Below are positions 33,531 to 42,451 of a stretch of DNA of 64,000 nucleotides, piece after piece; within the stretch, counting starts at the first letter, position 1, and the number at the start of each line of letters is the position of its first letter. The notes below the pieces were generated by a model. That model saw nothing but the letters and a program-made list of their open reading frames with translations, did no database searches and was not told the DNA's origin. A program made the position numbers and the translations under genes. The stretch is from Paenibacillus lignilyticus. Its GTDB lineage: Bacteria > Bacillota > Bacilli > Paenibacillales > Paenibacillaceae. The stretch spans positions 62,001 to 126,000 of the forward strand of contig NZ_JAGKSP010000013.1 of NCBI RefSeq assembly GCF_017942085.1, written 5' to 3'.

Positions 33531-34415
33531 CTACTCTTTAACGCTTCCCACAACGATTCCTTTCACGAAGAACCTTTGCAGGAACGGATACACAAGCAAG
33601 ATCGGCAATGAGCCAACGATAATTTGAGCGGCCTTCGTCGTACGGTCGGAAATTTCGGACATGTGCTTCGCCTGCAGCATGCTGATTTTGTTGAAATCGG
33701 GTTTGATAATGATCGTCTGCAAATAGGTAGCAAGCGGATATTTATCCGGTGACTTCATCAGAATCAGCCCGTCAAACCAGGAGTTCCATTGACCGACAAA
33801 GGCAAACAACAGAATGGTCGCAATCGATGGCATCGAAATCGGCACAAGAATTCGCCACAAAGTCGTCCAATGCGAAGCCCCGTCAATGAATGCCGACTCC
33901 TCCAGTTCCTTCGGCAAGCCGCGGAAGAAATTCAGCATGAGAACGGCATTAAACACTTGAACCGCTCCGGGCAGCACTAATCCCCATATCGAATTGTCGA
34001 GCGAGAACATCTTAATCGTCATATACCAAGGAATAAGTCCTCCGCCGAACAGAACCGTAAACATGAAGTACCACGCATACAAGGTCCGGAACCTGAAATC
34101 CTTCATCTCCTTGGATAGAGGATAAGCCAGCAGAATCGTAAAGAACATACTGATCGATACGCCAAGAACGCAGCGCTCTATCGAAATAAGGAACGACTTC
34201 ACAAACTGAGAGTTCGAAAAAATAAACGAGTATGACGCCACCGTCGCATCTACCGGCCATAGCTTGACTAGCCCGGCGGACGCGGCAGTGCTGGTGCTGA
34301 AAGAAATCGCAAGTACATGCACCATAGGAGCCAGACATAAGAGCGATAATAAAATAAGAAAAACATGATTAAATACGCTGAACGTACGGTATTTAAATGA
34401 CGGACGATGAAACAT
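33531..34415 (-). CDS. Sugar ABC transporter permease, YtcP type
   Basis: A 294-residue CUT1 permease. Six membrane helices are likely. The EAA loop is ELEESAFIDGASHWTTLWRILVPISMPSIA and the C-terminus FVKGIVVGSVKE is typical. GGGGGA precedes the ATG. Twelve bp separate it from the partner permease. It belongs to the third importer. Confidence 0.93.
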   Translation of the reverse strand: MFHRPSFKYRTFSVFNHVFLILLSLLCLAPMVHVLAISFSTSTAASAGLVKLWPVDATVASYSFIFSNSQFVKSFLISIERCVLGVSISMFFTILLAYPLSKEMKDFRFRTLYAWYFMFTVLFGGGLIPWYMTIKMFSLDNSIWGLVLPGAVQVFNAVLMLNFFRGLPKELEESAFIDGASHWTTLWRILVPISMPSIATILLFAFVGQWNSWFDGLILMKSPDKYPLATYLQTIIIKPDFNKISMLQAKHMSEISDRTTKAAQIIVGSLPILLVYPFLQRFFVKGIVVGSVKE

Positions 34416-34427
34416 AGGTTTGTCCCC

Positions 34428-35339
34428 CTAAAATATGCGATAGTTGGATAGTCGGTACGCGAGCCAATACGAAATGCTGATCAGCAGTAAGGACACGATG
34501 GATTTGAACAGTCCCATCGCCGTTGCAACACTGTATTGCGCGTTGACGATACCGGTACGATAGACGAGCGTATCCAATATATCGCCTGTTTCGTATACGG
34601 TCGCATTATACAGGGTGAAAATTTGATCGAATCCGGCATTAAGCACATTGCCTAAGCTTAACGTCATCATCAGGATCACAATTGGGAAAATGGACGGAAC
34701 CGTAATATGCCTGGTTTGCTGCCAGCGTGTAGCGCCATCGATGACAGCCGCTTCATATAAGGACGGGTTCACGCTTGTAATCGCCGCCAGATAGACGATC
34801 GTACTGAAGCCGAACTCCTTCCACACATCCGAAATAATCAGAACAGGCCGGAACCAATCATTGCTGCCCAAGAAGAAGATCGGTTCAAAACCCAGACTCT
34901 TAATAACTTGGTTAACAATACCTGACTCGGGAGACAAAATGTCAATTAATATCCCGCCCAAGATAATCCAGGACAGAAAGTGCGGCAAATAGATCAGCGT
35001 CTGAATGCCGCGCTTAATCAACGCGTTACGAACTTCATTGAGCAGCAGCGCGATCGTAATCGGAACAATCAGACCGACAACGATTTTAATAGAGGCAATG
35101 ATGAGCGTGTTCCGGATCGCCAGCATCGTATCCGGCATCATGAAAATATATTCAAAGTTATCGAACCCTACCCACTTGGAGTGGAAAAAGCCCATTAACC
35201 CCTTGCCTTTAAGGCGAATAAACTTTTGAAAGGCGAGCACGATCCCAACCATAGGGAAGTAACTGAAAATTAGAGCAAAAATAAAGCTGGGAAAAATCAT
35301 GGCATGCAGCGGAAGTTCCTTTCTCAATCTTCTATACAC
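34428..35339 (-). CDS. Sugar ABC transporter permease, LplB type
   Basis: A 303-residue CUT1 permease with a GTG start and GGGAGGT upstream. The LplB opening (HAMIFPSFIFALIFSYFPMV, FQKFIRLKGKGLMG) and EAA loop (LYEAAVIDGATRWQQTRHITVPSI) are clear. It follows the binding-protein gene after a 79-bp gap that holds a 13-bp hairpin. With the 33531 product it makes the third importer's channel. Confidence 0.93.
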   Translation of the reverse strand: MYRRLRKELPLHAMIFPSFIFALIFSYFPMVGIVLAFQKFIRLKGKGLMGFFHSKWVGFDNFEYIFMMPDTMLAIRNTLIIASIKIVVGLIVPITIALLLNEVRNALIKRGIQTLIYLPHFLSWIILGGILIDILSPESGIVNQVIKSLGFEPIFFLGSNDWFRPVLIISDVWKEFGFSTIVYLAAITSVNPSLYEAAVIDGATRWQQTRHITVPSIFPIVILMMTLSLGNVLNAGFDQIFTLYNATVYETGDILDTLVYRTGIVNAQYSVATAMGLFKSIVSLLLISISYWLAYRLSNYRIF

Positions 35340-35369
35340 AGAGGCACCTCCCAGTTTCCCTATAAAAGT

Positions 35370-35404
35370 AAAGAGAGAGGAGTGAGGGACTCTCCTCTCT
35401 CTTT
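35370..35404 (-). other. Intercistronic hairpin after the binding-protein gene
   Basis: A perfect 13-bp purine/pyrimidine stem (35370-35382 with 35392-35404) with a 9-nt loop. The minus strand continues ACTTTTAT. It lies 15 bp after the binding-protein stop and before the permease genes. It would partly terminate or stabilise, giving more binding protein than permease. Confidence 0.7.
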
Positions 35405-35418
35405 CTATTCACTTCTTA

Positions 35419-37125
35419 TTACTGCTTCGCTGCCCAATCATTCACTTCAGATGTAATTTGATCGCCGCCCAGCTTCTTCCATTGCTCGACGAACTTATCG
35501 AATTCCTCGATAGGGGCAGCGCCCATAATGATTTTGGTAAAGGTTTCATTTTGCAATTTGTCCAGCACGCCTTGTTTCTCAACCATCGTCGGCGTATTGG
35601 CGCCTAGGTAACCCGTCGTAAGCAAGGTATCTTTATAACCAGCCAATACCTCGAATGAAGATTCCGTCGGACCTGCTTGGCGATAAGTAGCCCACTGTTC
35701 TTGGTCGCCGTTCATAAACGCCGTAATTTTCTCGTACAGCGACTTCTGCTCCGGATTCAACGCAGACGTATCTTTGGATTCCACTGCCCCTTTAACCGCA
35801 AGGTAGTTATCCGGAACGTCCTTATTAGGAGCGAATACTTGGAATACCGGGTATTGGAAGAGCTCTGTTCCTTTAGCGGATACGGAGTACTTCGTCCAAT
35901 CCGCCGTCTGGCCATAAGCGCGTTCCAACCATAGGTTAAGCATCTTCACGATCACTTCAGGATGCTCGAAGCCATCTTTGGCCACATAATATTCATAGAC
36001 CGGGAAGCCTACGCCAGCAATTGCCGGCTTATCATCTGCGGAAACGATCGGGAACGGCTTCCATTCCATGCCTGGATTTTGTTTTCTGGCATCGTTAAAC
36101 GGCCAGTAGGAATACCAGTTTGCACCGAAATAGATCCCTACTTTGTTTTGAGAGATGGATTCAATCACTTTACCTCCATCTTTCACGGCAAACTCTTTAT
36201 CCAAGAAGCCTGCTTTATACAGCTTCTGAAGCTCCGCTAAAGCCGTTTTCATTTCGGGAGCGATATTTCCGTTCGTCAGCTTACCTGTTGCGTCTTTCAC
36301 CCAAATGCCGGGATAAGCGTGGAAACCGTTGTAGAAGCCTGTTAACCCACTAAGCTCTTTGCTGATCGCCAAGCCGAATGTGTCATCCTTGCCATTGCCG
36401 TCCGGATCCTTGGTCATGAACGCCTCGGAAATTTTGAGCAGCTCATCCATCGTCTTAGGCGGCTGCATGCCCAATTTTTCCATCCAATCCGTACGAATCC
36501 ACAGAATATCTGCGCTTGTGATGTTTCCGCCGAATTTCGGAATCGCCATCAGTTTTCCATCGAAGGTAGCCGCTTTGAGCGCAAGTCCTCCGTCTTGATT
36601 TCCCAATTCCTTCAGCGCAGGCGAAGCGTACTTCTCCCATACCTCTGTTAAATCCTGAATTTGCTCGCCTTCTACCAGCTGGTTCATCTGCTTCGTAGTG
36701 ACGCCGAATACATCCGGAATGTCATTAGAAGCGATGGAAATATCCAATTTATTGCTATCGCCGCTCGGGTCGCCCAGCCAGTCGTACTCAAGTTTAATGC
36801 CTAAAGCGCTTTCATATTCTCTAGTCCAAACATTATTCTCATTCGTATCGCCATTCTCAAAGCGATCTGCCGGGAGGGCCATACGAACCGAATGTACGGT
36901 AATAGGCGGATCGTATTTACCGAATGGGTCAACCGTGCCTTCAGCGTCCGTGTTGGTCGAGGTCTTGTTTGTATTTGCGCTGTTATTTGCGGTTGTCGAT
37001 TCGCTGTCTGTCGACTGCTTCGAAGCTTCATTGCCCGCATTGTTATTTCCCCCGCATGCCGAAAGCATTAGCGAAGTTGTTAGTAAGCAAGCGGCGAAGA
37101 GTGTAATCCGTTCCTTTCTTGCCAT
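35419..37125 (-). CDS. Sugar ABC transporter substrate-binding lipoprotein
   Basis: A 568-residue lipoprotein. The signal peptide ends in a lipobox with Cys at residue 24 (LMLSACGGNN). An Asn/Ser/Thr-rich linker of about 40 residues leads to the binding domain (ILWIRTDWMEKLGMQPPKTM and FMTKDPDGNGKDDTFGLA, a calcium-loop-like segment often seen in this group). Its C-terminus lacks the DUF3502-like ending of the 9243 and 20138 proteins and resembles the 62123 protein. It is the first gene of the third importer operon and follows the YesMN-type pair by 82 bp. Confidence 0.92.
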   Translation of the reverse strand: MARKERITLFAACLLTTSLMLSACGGNNNAGNEASKQSTDSESTTANNSANTNKTSTNTDAEGTVDPFGKYDPPITVHSVRMALPADRFENGDTNENNVWTREYESALGIKLEYDWLGDPSGDSNKLDISIASNDIPDVFGVTTKQMNQLVEGEQIQDLTEVWEKYASPALKELGNQDGGLALKAATFDGKLMAIPKFGGNITSADILWIRTDWMEKLGMQPPKTMDELLKISEAFMTKDPDGNGKDDTFGLAISKELSGLTGFYNGFHAYPGIWVKDATGKLTNGNIAPEMKTALAELQKLYKAGFLDKEFAVKDGGKVIESISQNKVGIYFGANWYSYWPFNDARKQNPGMEWKPFPIVSADDKPAIAGVGFPVYEYYVAKDGFEHPEVIVKMLNLWLERAYGQTADWTKYSVSAKGTELFQYPVFQVFAPNKDVPDNYLAVKGAVESKDTSALNPEQKSLYEKITAFMNGDQEQWATYRQAGPTESSFEVLAGYKDTLLTTGYLGANTPTMVEKQGVLDKLQNETFTKIIMGAAPIEEFDKFVEQWKKLGGDQITSEVNDWAAKQ

Positions 37126-37166
37126 TTCGTAAACCCCCTAGGTTTGAATGTTTTGCTCACAAGTTG

Positions 37167-37172
37167 ATTATA
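37167..37172 (-). promoter_or_regulatory. Candidate -10 box of the third importer operon
   Basis: TATAAT on the minus strand lies about 42 bp before the binding-protein start, in the 82-bp gap after the response-regulator gene. No consensus -35 is seen at the right distance. This would fit activation by the adjacent AraC-type response regulator. Confidence 0.4.
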
Positions 37173-37207
37173 AGTAGACGAAGGGGCGGCCAGCTATTCG
37201 CCATTCT

Positions 37208-38893
37208 TTACTTTGCACTCGCATTTCTAGACATCACGACACTATCTCGATATTCCTGCGGCGTCATCTGCAAGGCCTTCCGGAAGAAGCGAAAGAACGA
37301 TTGCTCCGATAAGAAACCGACAGAAGTAGAAATTTCATGGATTTTCAAGCGATTTTCTTCCAGCAGTTCTTTGGTTTTCGCAAGCCTTGCCGTCATAATA
37401 TAGTCGGATAAGCCTTCATTCGTGACTTGCTTGTACAACCGGGATAGATACGAAGGATTGTGTCCAACCACATCACCAATGCGATTAAGCGTCAAATCCC
37501 CTGCTAGGTTCTGCTGAACATAACGCTGCACCATCCGAATCACATCGTGCTCCTGATTTCCTTTGCCTGCCTGTTTGTGCTCAAACAGCGCCTCCGCCAG
37601 CTTATAGAAATAATCCACTACTTCCTTCCAGTTATCATGACAATCAAGGGCGGTCATTTTACCCAAATTGACTCGGCCTCCAACCTCACTCTGAACTTCC
37701 CAGCGGTTGATATAAGATAAGAAGATGGAGACGAGCGTAAAATAAACTTCCGTCTTTATTGCATTCTTAGCAGCCGCGCACTCTGTCAACGCTGTCATAA
37801 TGCCAACATATTCAGCCATAAATTGCTCCTTCTGCCCGTTCTCCAGCAAGGTATGCAATAAATTCAGCTTCTTGAGCTGCTTTCGTTGATCATGCTCTAT
37901 TTGATCGGCTGAGGTAATGGTTATCGTTGGCTCTATAAGCAGCAGCTGCTGACTTAGCCCAAGCCCCCGGTTTAGGAGCTGCTGCAAATGCTCGAATTGC
38001 TCCGATATGCGTTCCCACGCTTTGAACGAAGCGCCAATGGCAATGGATAGATTCAGCTTGAGCAAGACACTGCAAGAATCTTGCATCATCTCTGCCGTTC
38101 CCTTAAGAAAAATAAGACATCGCTGCTCCAGCTCGGCAAGCTCGGCGGCTGACAGGGTTCCCGTCTGCTCTTCGGGCTGAATCAGCCATAACAGCTTTGT
38201 TTTTCTCTCAAAATCAAACGAAATGAATTGCACCTTCGCCGCCAGATATTCCTTCGCAATGTTCTGAATGGCAAATAGATATAACGATTTGTCAAAAGGA
38301 CGCGTGTCTTCCTTCCAATTGTCTATCCTGCCGATCATAGCAACGACAGGTTTAGTAGGATCAAGTTCAATGTCAGCTTCCTCAAAGCTTCGGCTGAGCG
38401 CGCCGTTTGCAAGCGAACCCCCTTGTACAAGCTCCATAAGCAGCTCTTTCTGCAGTAATGGTGTCATCGCTTGCATCTGCTGCTTTGATTTGGCAATATA
38501 CGCTTCAGCCTCGACCGCTTCTGATAGAGCCGTCAGTGCTTTCTGAACGGAAGCGACGATCGCCTCTTCTCCTTCAGTCTTTAATAAGTAATCGACGCCT
38601 CCGTTACGCATCGCTTCATGGATATAATCAAAATCGTTGTAGCCCGTTAGAAAAATCACCTTACATCGCGGCCAATATTTGATGATTTCGCGATGAAGCT
38701 CTAAGCCGTTCATCCCCGGCATTCGAATATCCGACAAGACAATATCGATTTTAACCGTTCGCATACAGCCGAGCGCTTCCGCAGAGGAGTAGGCGCTAAG
38801 CAGTTCCAATTCAGGAATGGCCTGTCTTTCAAACAAATCCAGAACACTTTCTACGATAAATGGTTCATTGTCAACAATGAGTAATCTATACAA
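37208..38893 (-). CDS. YesN-type response regulator (receiver plus AraC domain)
   Basis: I place the start at the TTG at 38893, 10 nt after AAGGGGG. This gives MYRLLIVDNEPF, the usual beginning, and an 8-bp overlap with the kinase gene. The protein has 561 residues. The receiver domain has the acidic site D8 and phospho-acceptor D55 (IVLSDIRMPGMNG), with the conserved Lys in YLLKTEG. A degenerate middle region follows. The C-terminal AraC domain (LNRIGDVVGHNPSYLSRLYKQVTNEGLSDY, IHEISTSVGFLSEQSFFRFFRKALQMTPQEYR) binds DNA. It is paired with the kinase at 38886 and probably activates the third importer/GH38 operon directly downstream. Confidence 0.93.
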   Translation of the reverse strand: MYRLLIVDNEPFIVESVLDLFERQAIPELELLSAYSSAEALGCMRTVKIDIVLSDIRMPGMNGLELHREIIKYWPRCKVIFLTGYNDFDYIHEAMRNGGVDYLLKTEGEEAIVASVQKALTALSEAVEAEAYIAKSKQQMQAMTPLLQKELLMELVQGGSLANGALSRSFEEADIELDPTKPVVAMIGRIDNWKEDTRPFDKSLYLFAIQNIAKEYLAAKVQFISFDFERKTKLLWLIQPEEQTGTLSAAELAELEQRCLIFLKGTAEMMQDSCSVLLKLNLSIAIGASFKAWERISEQFEHLQQLLNRGLGLSQQLLLIEPTITITSADQIEHDQRKQLKKLNLLHTLLENGQKEQFMAEYVGIMTALTECAAAKNAIKTEVYFTLVSIFLSYINRWEVQSEVGGRVNLGKMTALDCHDNWKEVVDYFYKLAEALFEHKQAGKGNQEHDVIRMVQRYVQQNLAGDLTLNRIGDVVGHNPSYLSRLYKQVTNEGLSDYIMTARLAKTKELLEENRLKIHEISTSVGFLSEQSFFRFFRKALQMTPQEYRDSVVMSRNASAK

Positions 38894-40640
38894 TCTTCTC
38901 AACCCCCTTAGCAGATAATCTCATCTCCACCCGAACGCCACCTTCTGCTCCTCGAGACACGGAAAGTCCATACTGCTCGCCATATCGTAATTTTAGGCGC
39001 CGATGCACGTTCAGAATACCGGTGGATTCTTTCTCCAGAACATGTGATTGTATCCGATTTCGCAAGTCATCAAGACCCGCTTCCGAAATGTTCTCCCCAT
39101 TGTCCTCCACTTTAATCAATAAGTCCTCGTCCTCTATTTCAAACCTTATTGAAAGCAAGCCATTCGAAACCTTGTCTTCCAGACCATGCACATAGGCGTT
39201 TTCAATAACGGGCTGCAGAATAAGTCTAGGAACAGGCACCTTCTGGAACGCCTCCGGCAGCTCCTCCCATTCCACTCTGATTTGTCTGGAGAAACGCAGT
39301 GTCTGTATCTCGGTAAAAGCCTTTGAGTGGTGCACCTCTTGATCGAGCGTGACGGTTTCATTTCCCGTTCGAGTAATGAATTTGAAATAGTCTCCGAGGT
39401 GTTGAATAAGCTGTTCCGCCGTTTCAATATTGCGCATCCGAACAAGTCCCTGCAGCATAAAGAAGCTATTGTATAGAAAATGCGGATTAATCTGAGACTG
39501 CAGCTGTTTAAGCTCCGCTTGTTGGGAACGAATCCGCTCCTCATAAACCTCACCGATCAGCTTATGCAACTGGCTGACCATGGCATTGAATTGTCCGTAT
39601 AAGTATTTGAATTCGTCGCTGTAGTTATGGTCGATCTCTACCTGTAAATCCCCCTTTTCCACCCTGCGAAAAGAAGTGACGAGCCGTTTGAGCGGCCGAT
39701 GAATTAAGCGGAATATCCAGTAAGAAAAGGCAACGATAATAATGGTGGATAGAATAGACAACAGCCATAAAAACTTACGGTAAGTATCCAGAGGTCCCAA
39801 CACTTCGTCAGCAGGAATATATACAACTAAATAGGTGTCTAGAAGCTTCGAGTATTCGTACGTAATCAAGTAATTCATGCCGTTCATGTTGATGTTGCCT
39901 TGATCACTCGGTCTTCCGCTAATAGCCGGGTTGTTTAGGAACTTCCTTAACTCAGGTGAGATTTGATCGTTTTTCCCATCCGAAAATGTCCAATTCTGTT
40001 GAACATTAATAAAGGAGGCGCCAGCCCCATCCATGTCGACGATTTGACGAAGCGTTTCCTGAATCTTCTTCGTGGATAGATCGACTCCAAGCGCAATCGT
40101 CAAAGGCAGCTTTTGAAACGGATCGGGATATACTTCACTCAGAAAAAGCCCCTTCTCCCAGTACGTGATCTTCGATCCCGTGCGCCCTGACATTTTTAGA
40201 GCGTTTAGCTCGTCTGACGGAATGTGATTGTCGTAGCTGTTAGAGAATATCCCTCTCTCCATGGAAGGAATGTACACCTTGACATTGTCGACGTATAAAC
40301 TAGATGTTTTCAGTAAATTAAGCCTGTCCTTCACTTTAAGAATCGTCTGAACTCTTGTGTAATCGTCCATATCCGCGGCGATCGTTCGAATTTTGAGAAA
40401 ATCCTCGTTGAAAATAAGCTCTTTATTGATCTGGATAATACGAGCCATTTCGCTTTCAAACGAACTCATATAGAAATGGACATTCGTTAGGACGGATTGC
40501 GACAATTCCTCTCGCATGTTCTCCTCGGCGGATTGGATGATAAAGATGCTGATGCTAAAAATCGGAATGATTACGACTAGAAATGATAGCAGCAGCTTTG
40601 TAAAAATACCCGCTTTAAACGGCGCTTTGAATATACTCAT
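38886..40640 (-). CDS. YesM-type membrane sensor histidine kinase
   Basis: A 584-residue kinase. Membrane helices at residues 15-36 and 289-312 flank an extracellular Cache-type sensor. A HAMP linker follows (HRPLKRLVTSFRRVEKGDL). The His_kinase motif QINPHFLYNSF has the phosphorylated His at residue 387, and the ATPase domain has VEDNGENISEAG and the ESTGILNVHRRL glycine box. GGGGGA precedes the ATG. It phosphorylates the partner regulator, whose gene overlaps its 3' end by 8 bp. The signal is probably an extracellular sugar or the sugar-loaded binding protein of the third importer. Confidence 0.93.
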   Translation of the reverse strand: MSIFKAPFKAGIFTKLLLSFLVVIIPIFSISIFIIQSAEENMREELSQSVLTNVHFYMSSFESEMARIIQINKELIFNEDFLKIRTIAADMDDYTRVQTILKVKDRLNLLKTSSLYVDNVKVYIPSMERGIFSNSYDNHIPSDELNALKMSGRTGSKITYWEKGLFLSEVYPDPFQKLPLTIALGVDLSTKKIQETLRQIVDMDGAGASFINVQQNWTFSDGKNDQISPELRKFLNNPAISGRPSDQGNINMNGMNYLITYEYSKLLDTYLVVYIPADEVLGPLDTYRKFLWLLSILSTIIIVAFSYWIFRLIHRPLKRLVTSFRRVEKGDLQVEIDHNYSDEFKYLYGQFNAMVSQLHKLIGEVYEERIRSQQAELKQLQSQINPHFLYNSFFMLQGLVRMRNIETAEQLIQHLGDYFKFITRTGNETVTLDQEVHHSKAFTEIQTLRFSRQIRVEWEELPEAFQKVPVPRLILQPVIENAYVHGLEDKVSNGLLSIRFEIEDEDLLIKVEDNGENISEAGLDDLRNRIQSHVLEKESTGILNVHRRLKLRYGEQYGLSVSRGAEGGVRVEMRLSAKGVEKIV

Positions 40641-40781
40641 GCTGATCCCCCGAACTCATTGTAGTAGCATTGTTGGACGTACTGGAGTTAGACAAAGGTA
40701 ATAACATTCTATATCTCATGGAAATTCCCTCCCTCATCCATAGTAATTGATTCAGAACATGTCGAATCTTGCGTAAATATC

Positions 40782-40811
40782 AAAAAAAGCACTTCCACAA
40801 TGGGGCAGTGC
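40782..40811 (-). terminator. Terminator without an upstream gene
   Basis: On the minus strand a GCACT/AGTGC-based stem with internal mismatches is followed by seven T. It resembles the terminator at 788-816 in stem, loop and flank (TTTAGA(A)GGCACTG). The only minus-strand start upstream is repeat copy E5. The kinase gene starts 140 bp downstream. The rest of the 368-bp gap (40641-41008) shows nothing else I can support apart from E5 and the LysR ribosome site. Confidence 0.7.
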
Positions 40812-40886
40812 CTTCTAAATGAATGATTTTACTGTAGCAGCCAAATAGTTATTTATTTTTCTTCCTATCTGGCCTCGAATTTGATC

Positions 40887-40955
40887 TAAATATAGCGATA
40901 ATGAGAGATAATGTATAATACTTAAATTGTTATCTGACATAGATCTTAAGCTATC
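40887..40955 (-). repeat. Intergenic repeat element, copy E5
   Basis: Aligned with the other four copies it shares TGTATAATA, the AGATCTATGTCAGATAAC-type block and the CTTnnG..ATAGC end. The minus-strand -10 is weaker (TATATT, 40889-40894). Downstream on that strand lies only a 75-nt spacer and the terminator at 40782-40811. On the plus strand TATAAT at 40914-40919 would serve the LysR gene about 90 bp downstream, so this copy may work in that direction. Confidence 0.6.
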
Positions 40956-41008
40956 AAATCAATGTGATACGTATCAGAAGGATGATCAATCGTAGGAGGA
41001 TATCACAG

Positions 41009-41905
41009 TTGGAGCTGCTACAATTACAATACTTTAAGACAACAGCCAAACTAGAACAGATGACCAAGGCGGCGGAGATTTTACAAATTGCTCAGCCTTC
41101 ACTGAGCAGAACCATTTCCAGGCTGGAGGAGCATTTCGGCGTTCCTTTATTCGACCGACAAGGCCGCACGATTCGATTAAATGCTTATGGAAAGGTGCTG
41201 CTTAGGCGGGTAGAACATGTCTTTCAGGAGCTGGAGGAAGCCGAGCGGGAAATCCGGGACATGTCCGGGGTCGATCGGGGAATCATCACGCTTGCAGTTT
41301 CCCTTACGAATCTCTTGCCGGAAATGCTTGGCGAATTTTTGCAGCTGCATCCGAATGTGAGTTTTCGTCAAATTGTAGAACCAACGGACGTCATGAACCA
41401 AATGCTCGAAAACGGAGCAATCGATATGTGTCTCACGTTTGCGCAGATTGAGGGTGCTGCTATCGAGCAGGAACTGCTCCGAACGGAAGAAATCCATCTA
41501 TTCGTGCCGGACCATCATCCTTTAATAGGACGTGAAAGTGTCTCGTTAAATGAATTGAAACAGGAAACGTTCATTGGATTACATACCGGATATTGGTTCA
41601 GGAATCTAACAGATCGCTTGTGCATGAATGCTGCCGGCTTTAAGCCTAAGACGACGATTGAAGTAGATGATGTAGATGCGGTGCTGCTGCTATTGAAAAA
41701 AGGACATGGCATTGCTTTCGCTCCCGATCTGGCTTGGCGAACAAGAATGGACCTGACACCGAACAGGATAAAAATAACAGATCTCGGTGGCAGCTTGTCT
41801 CTGCGCCTTGCTTGGTCCGGAAAGCATTATCTGTCCTCTGCAGCTCAGAAGTTTCGTGAGTTTGTACTCGACTATTTCAAAGACCTTGATGTCAAAACAA
41901 GATGA
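41009..41905 (+). CDS. LysR-family transcriptional regulator
   Basis: I place the start at the TTG at 41009, 9 nt after AGGAGG. This gives the standard beginning LELLQLQYFKTTAKLEQMTKAA. The 298-residue protein has an N-terminal winged helix-turn-helix (AAEILQIAQPSLSRTISRLEEHFGVPLFDRQGR) and a periplasmic-binding-like effector domain starting near residue 90. Subgroup members resemble CynR/GltC types. Its 3' end overlaps the convergent chromate transporter gene by 14 bp. It may control the two chromate transporter genes, but that is only proximity. Confidence 0.93.
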   Translation: MELLQLQYFKTTAKLEQMTKAAEILQIAQPSLSRTISRLEEHFGVPLFDRQGRTIRLNAYGKVLLRRVEHVFQELEEAEREIRDMSGVDRGIITLAVSLTNLLPEMLGEFLQLHPNVSFRQIVEPTDVMNQMLENGAIDMCLTFAQIEGAAIEQELLRTEEIHLFVPDHHPLIGRESVSLNELKQETFIGLHTGYWFRNLTDRLCMNAAGFKPKTTIEVDDVDAVLLLLKKGHGIAFAPDLAWRTRMDLTPNRIKITDLGGSLSLRLAWSGKHYLSSAAQKFREFVLDYFKDLDVKTR

Positions 41906-42431
41906 TACCCGCGACCCCGGATGACAATATCACGGTGACGGGATGCCATTTGTAACGAATCACGCCAAGCAGCGCGCCTGCGCAGATAATCAGCGTAGCC
42001 GCCGTCTGCCAAGTCAGCAGGGACGTCTGGTGCGACATGAATCCGAAGTGCAAAGCCGAATACGCAATGATGCCCGTAATGACAGGGCGAAGTCCATAGA
42101 GCGACGATTTTACAATACTGTTGTCGAATAACCGGTACCATACCGTGACCATAAGCACGATGATAAGCAGTGATGGCAGCACAATTCCGATGGTAGCCGC
42201 GATCGCGCCGGGGAGGCCAAACGCGTCGTAACCGATCAGCGTGGCCGCGTTCGTCGCGATCGGTCCCGGCGCCGTGCCTGCAACGGAGACAAGCTCCCGG
42301 AACTGCCCCGCCGCGAGCCAGCCATGTGCGTTCGTTTCTTTCTCCATAAACGAGATGACGGAATATCCGCCGCCGAACGAAACCACCCCGATTTTCATAA
42401 AAACGAAAAATAATTCCAGCAGGGATGCCAT
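41892..42431 (-). CDS. Half-size chromate transporter, second subunit
   Basis: A 179-residue membrane protein of the CHR family, short form. The hallmark FGGGYSVISFMEKE near residue 20 and the APGPIATNAATLIGYDAFGLPGAI block near 55 are present. Short CHR proteins work as pairs encoded in tandem, as here with the 42452-43081 gene 20 bp upstream. They are predicted to export chromate or a related oxyanion such as sulfate. GAGGGG precedes the ATG. Confidence 0.92.
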   Translation of the reverse strand: MASLLELFFVFMKIGVVSFGGGYSVISFMEKETNAHGWLAAGQFRELVSVAGTAPGPIATNAATLIGYDAFGLPGAIAATIGIVLPSLLIIVLMVTVWYRLFDNSIVKSSLYGLRPVITGIIAYSALHFGFMSHQTSLLTWQTAATLIICAGALLGVIRYKWHPVTVILSSGVAGIILF

Positions 42432-42451
42432 CTGCGAATCCCCTCCGTCAC

